Shown piece after piece: positions 60,884-64,000 of a DNA stretch of 64,000 nt. Each line of letters begins with the position of its first letter. Positions within the stretch are counted from its first letter, which is position 1. The notes under the pieces were generated by a model. The model was given only the letters and a program-made list of their open reading frames with translations. It made no database searches and was not told where the DNA came from. Source of the DNA: Xylanimonas cellulosilytica (GTDB lineage Bacteria; Actinomycetota; Actinomycetes; Actinomycetales; Actinomycetaceae); the NCBI GenBank assembly GCA_001072465.1, contig JVKM01000030.1:1-64000 (forward strand), in the 5' to 3' direction. Both the position numbers and the translations under genes were made by a program.

Positions 60884-62443
60884 ATGGAAAGTGCAATGAT
60901 TGCTGCTAACTTCCCGTGGCTGTCCGTCCTCGTGGCCATTCCGGCTGCGGGCGCGGCCCTCCTCGGCTTCGTCTCGCCCCTGAGGCGCGCCGCCGGGCGC
61001 GTTATCGCCCTGGTGGTCTCCCTCGTCGAGCTCGCGCTCGGCGTGTACGTGGCCGCCTCCGTGTTCGACTGGTCCGCCCCGGCCTCGTACCAGGTGTACG
61101 AGTCCCACCTGTGGATCCCCCAGATTGGCATCACCTGGTCCCTCGGCGTCACGTCCCTCGGCCTGGTCATGATCCTCCTGGCGATTGGCCTCGTGCCGCT
61201 CGTGCTGATTGCGGGCTGGGACGAGGACGATGCCGCGGACCGCGGCGCCTACCCGGCGCTGGTCCTGGCACTCCAGGCTTTCATGGTCGTTATTTTCGCG
61301 GCCTACGATCTGACGGTCTTCTACTTCGCCTTCGAGGCGATGCTCGTGCCGCTCTACCTCATGATCGGACGCTACGGCGTCGGTGACGAGGCCGCGCGTC
61401 ACAAGGCCGCCATGAAGTTCCTGCTGTACTCGCTGTTCGGCGGACTGGTGATGCTCGGTGGCATCCTCTACGTGTGGGCCATCGCCTACCAGGCGAACCC
61501 CGATGCCTCGACCTTCTTCCGCATGGACATGCTCGCCCAGCTCCTGCCGACCGCCCCGGACACGGTTCAGATGGTCGTTTTCGTGACCTTCATGGTTGCC
61601 TTCGCGATCAAGGCCCCCATGGTCCCGGTGCACACGTGGCTGCCCGACACGGCCGCCGTCGCCCGCCCCGGTACCTCGGTGCTGCTCGTCGGCGTCCTGG
61701 ATAAGATCGGCACCTTCGGCATGATCGCCCTGTGCCTGCAGCTCACCCCCGGTGCGGCCTCGTCCGCGAAGTGGGTCATGTGCGTGCTCGCTGTCATCTC
61801 CATCCTGTGGGGTGGCCTGTCGGCCAACGGCCAGAACGACATCATGCGTCTGGTGTCCTACACCTCGGTGTCGCACTTCGGCTTCATGGTTCTGGGCATC
61901 TTCATCGGCTCGCAGATCGCTCTCGTCGGCGCCATGTTCTACATGGTGGCCCACGGCGTCTCGATCGCCGCGATGTTCCTGCTCTCCGGCTGGCTGTCGC
62001 GCCGCGGTGGCACGCAGGACATGCGCGAGTACGTCGGCATGCAGCGCGTGACCCCGGTCCTCGCTGGCCTGTGGCTCGTGTCCGGCCTCGCGTCCATCGC
62101 GCTGCCCGGCCTGTCTGGCTTCGTCCCCGAGTACCTCGTGCTGATGGGTACGTGGACGGTCAGCGGTCCGCTGGCGCTCTTCGCGGTTCTCGGCGTCGTC
62201 ATCGCCGCCCTCTACGTGCTCATGCCCTACCAGCGCGTCTTCACCGGTGCGCCCGGCAAGGGTAAGGAAGAGCTGGCGGACCTGAACGGCCGTGAGCGCG
62301 GCGTCATGGTGCCGCTCGTGGCCGCGATGCTCATCCTTGGTATCTGGTCGGCGCCTCTCGTGAGCGCCCTGACCCCGGTTGCTTCAGACCTCGGCCTGCC
62401 CACCACGCAGGTCGGCGCCACCGCTGAAGGGAGCGCACAGTGA
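60884..62443 (+). CDS. nuoM: NADH-quinone oxidoreductase subunit M
   Basis: The 519-residue antiporter-like subunit has the conserved FEAMLVPLYLMIGRYG glutamate, KAPMVPVHTWLPD and the SYTSVSHFGFMVLGIF helix. Start ATG 60884 has AAGGGG upstream; the frame opens earlier inside nuoL. It overlaps nuoN by four bases (GTGA). Confidence 0.95.
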   Translation: MESAMIAANFPWLSVLVAIPAAGAALLGFVSPLRRAAGRVIALVVSLVELALGVYVAASVFDWSAPASYQVYESHLWIPQIGITWSLGVTSLGLVMILLAIGLVPLVLIAGWDEDDAADRGAYPALVLALQAFMVVIFAAYDLTVFYFAFEAMLVPLYLMIGRYGVGDEAARHKAAMKFLLYSLFGGLVMLGGILYVWAIAYQANPDASTFFRMDMLAQLLPTAPDTVQMVVFVTFMVAFAIKAPMVPVHTWLPDTAAVARPGTSVLLVGVLDKIGTFGMIALCLQLTPGAASSAKWVMCVLAVISILWGGLSANGQNDIMRLVSYTSVSHFGFMVLGIFIGSQIALVGAMFYMVAHGVSIAAMFLLSGWLSRRGGTQDMREYVGMQRVTPVLAGLWLVSGLASIALPGLSGFVPEYLVLMGTWTVSGPLALFAVLGVVIAALYVLMPYQRVFTGAPGKGKEELADLNGRERGVMVPLVAAMLILGIWSAPLVSALTPVASDLGLPTTQVGATAEGSAQ

Positions 62444-64000
62444 ACGTTCTACCCATGGATAACTTCCAGGCCCCCGAGGTTCACTGGGTGAGCCTCGCGC
62501 CTATCCTCATCGTGCTGGGCGGAGCGGTCCTCGGCGTCCTCGTCGAGGCCTTTGCCCCGGCCAAGGCGCGCCGTCCCCTCGTGATCGGCCTGTCGATCCT
62601 GGCGACCGCAGGTGCGTGCGTCATGCTCGCCCTGCGCTGGGTCCCCGTCCTGGAGACTCCGGTGACGCTGGGGGAGTACATGGAGGATCCGCTGACGGTC
62701 GCCGCTCAGTCGGCCCTCGTCATCATCGGCTTCTTCGCCGTCCTCGTGATGGCCGACCGCACCTCCGTCGGTGACGGCGCGTTCGCCGGCCAGCCGTCGG
62801 ATCGTCCGGACTCTGCCGCCGAGGAGCTGTCGGAGCGCAAGGGCTACCAGCGTTCCGAGATCTTCCCGCTGACCCTGTTCTCGCTGGGCGGCATGATGAT
62901 CTTCCCCGCCGCTGATAACTTCGTGACGCTGTTCGTGGCCCTTGAGGTCATGTCGCTGCCCCTGTACATCATGGCTGCCACGGCCCGCCGTCGTCGCCAG
63001 CTGTCCTACGAGTCGGCCCTCAAGTACTTCGTGCTCGGCGCCTTCTCCTCGGGCTTCCTGCTCATGGGCTCCGCCTTCCTCTTCGGCTTCTCCAACTCGC
63101 TGCGCATTTCCGCGCTGGCCGAGGCCATCTCCACCCACACGAACATGGAGTGGATGGTCCTCGTGGGCGTCTTCTGCGTGATGGTCGGCTTGCTGTTCAA
63201 GGTGGGCGCAGCCCCCTTCCACGCGTGGACCCCCGACGTCTACACGGGCGCCCCGACCCCGGTGACGGGCTTCATGGCTGCCGCCGTGAAGATCGCGGCC
63301 TTCGCTGCGATGATCCGCTTCTACACGGTTGCTGCCGCCTACCTGCAGTGGGACTTCCTGTACATCTTCGCGGCCGTGGCGGTCCTGACGATCCTCGTTG
63401 GTACCTTCGCTGGCCTCGTGCAGGATGACGTCAAGCGCATGCTGGCCTACTCCTCGATCGCTCACGCGGGCTTCATCCTGATGGGGATTCTCGCGATGGA
63501 GAAGGGCGGCACGGGCCATGTGTTGTTCTACACGCTCGGTTACGGTCTGGCGACGGTCGGTGCCTTCGGTGTGGTCACGCTGGTGCGCGGCCGCGACGCG
63601 GACGGCAACGTCCTGGGCGAGGCGACGAGCCTGCGCAAGTGGGCGGGTATCGGCCGCACCAACCCGTGGATCGCGGGCGCGATGCTGATCTTCCTGCTGT
63701 CGTTCGCGGGCATCCCGCTGACGGGCGGTTTCATTGGTAAGTTCGTGATTTTCTCTGATGCGATCAAGGGCGGCGTGGGCTGGCTTGCGATCGTCGGCCT
63801 CGTGGCCTCGGCGATTACCGCGTTCTACTACTTCCGCCTCGTGCGCCTGATGTTCTTCACCGAGCCCAGTGACGAGTCCATCGTGGTGAAGTCGGAGGGC
63901 CTGTCCGCTCTGGCGATCGCCGTGTGCGCGATTGGGACGCTCGCCCTGGGCGTCTTCCCCGGTCCCGTGTTGAGTCTGCTCGAAAAGATCGTCATACTGA
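62440..64000 (+). CDS. nuoN: NADH-quinone oxidoreductase subunit N (3' end outside window)
   Basis: The third antiporter-like subunit reads 520 codons from GTG 62440 and is still open at base 64000. Motifs include FVALEVMSLPLYIMAA, LLFKVGAAPFHAWTPDVYTGAPTPVTGFMA and LVQDDVKRMLAYSSIAHAGFILMG. A hydrophilic insert near residues 105-135 separates the early helices. The length already suits a full NuoN, so the stop should follow within a few codons. Confidence 0.93.
   Translation, partial: MNVLPMDNFQAPEVHWVSLAPILIVLGGAVLGVLVEAFAPAKARRPLVIGLSILATAGACVMLALRWVPVLETPVTLGEYMEDPLTVAAQSALVIIGFFAVLVMADRTSVGDGAFAGQPSDRPDSAAEELSERKGYQRSEIFPLTLFSLGGMMIFPAADNFVTLFVALEVMSLPLYIMAATARRRRQLSYESALKYFVLGAFSSGFLLMGSAFLFGFSNSLRISALAEAISTHTNMEWMVLVGVFCVMVGLLFKVGAAPFHAWTPDVYTGAPTPVTGFMAAAVKIAAFAAMIRFYTVAAAYLQWDFLYIFAAVAVLTILVGTFAGLVQDDVKRMLAYSSIAHAGFILMGILAMEKGGTGHVLFYTLGYGLATVGAFGVVTLVRGRDADGNVLGEATSLRKWAGIGRTNPWIAGAMLIFLLSFAGIPLTGGFIGKFVIFSDAIKGGVGWLAIVGLVASAITAFYYFRLVRLMFFTEPSDESIVVKSEGLSALAIAVCAIGTLALGVFPGPVLSLLEKIVIL

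Noticed and set aside
58438-61170. 910-codon open frame on the minus strand opposite nuoK-nuoM
   Set aside because: It lies entirely antisense to well-conserved nuo genes and translates to a His/Asp/Gly/Arg-rich low-complexity chain, the usual shadow of GC-rich coding DNA.
1-64000. CRISPR arrays, tRNA or rRNA genes
   Set aside because: No regularly spaced direct repeats of CRISPR size and no tRNA cloverleaf or rRNA stretch were recognised in the gaps between genes.

Overview
The window is GC-rich DNA from an actinobacterium, most likely an oral or mucosal Actinomycetaceae (Schaalia/Actinomyces type). This is inferred from the strong G/C third-position bias, the menaquinone-plus-complex I respiratory set, sortase-type LARTG anchoring, ROK-regulated sugar loci without their own ABC ATPases, and many genes with a -10 box only 6-8 bases before the start codon (predicted leaderless mRNAs). 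No database was searched; all names come from reading motifs.

Layout. 1-1327: a complete IS (IS256/IS1249-like transposase, 27-bp terminal inverted repeats) starting at base 1. 1342-9025: histidine phosphatase, small PLDc_N membrane protein, ribokinase, 14-TM-like MFS exporter, menA, menE and an L,D-transpeptidase. 9074-10149: about 1.1 kb without a convincing gene, rich in structured repeats. 10150-20595: a ROK regulator, ABC importer, cytosolic GH66, GH13 alpha-1,6-glucosidase and secreted GH66 with CBM35 and ricin-type lectin modules, probably for use of dextran or cyclic isomaltooligosaccharides. 20600-28335: menB, menC, menD, an HtrA protease, menF and menG. 28424-31639: a lower-GC three-gene cassette resembling type VII secretion substrates plus a mycosin-like subtilase, without secretion machinery. 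31797-46439: a second carbohydrate locus with two secreted DUF4832-type proteins (one free, one LARTG-anchored), an oxidoreductase, SIS isomerase/deaminase, ROK kinase, tagatose-6-P-type kinase, class II aldolase, ROK repressor, ABC importer and GH36 enzyme. 46746-64000: menJ-like reductase and nuoA-nuoN, with nuoN cut by the window edge.

How it works together. menA, E, B, C, D, F, G and the menJ-like reductase make and tailor menaquinone, the electron acceptor of the complex I encoded next to them. Two sugar islands and the secretion-like cassette interrupt this respiratory neighbourhood. Both sugar loci follow the same logic: ROK repressor, inverted-repeat operator, lipoprotein-dependent ABC uptake, then intracellular hydrolysis. 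The second then feeds a predicted galactosamine/tagatose-phosphate route to triose phosphates. The least understood parts are the DUF4832 locus, the secretion-like cassette and the repeat field at 9.4-10 kb.
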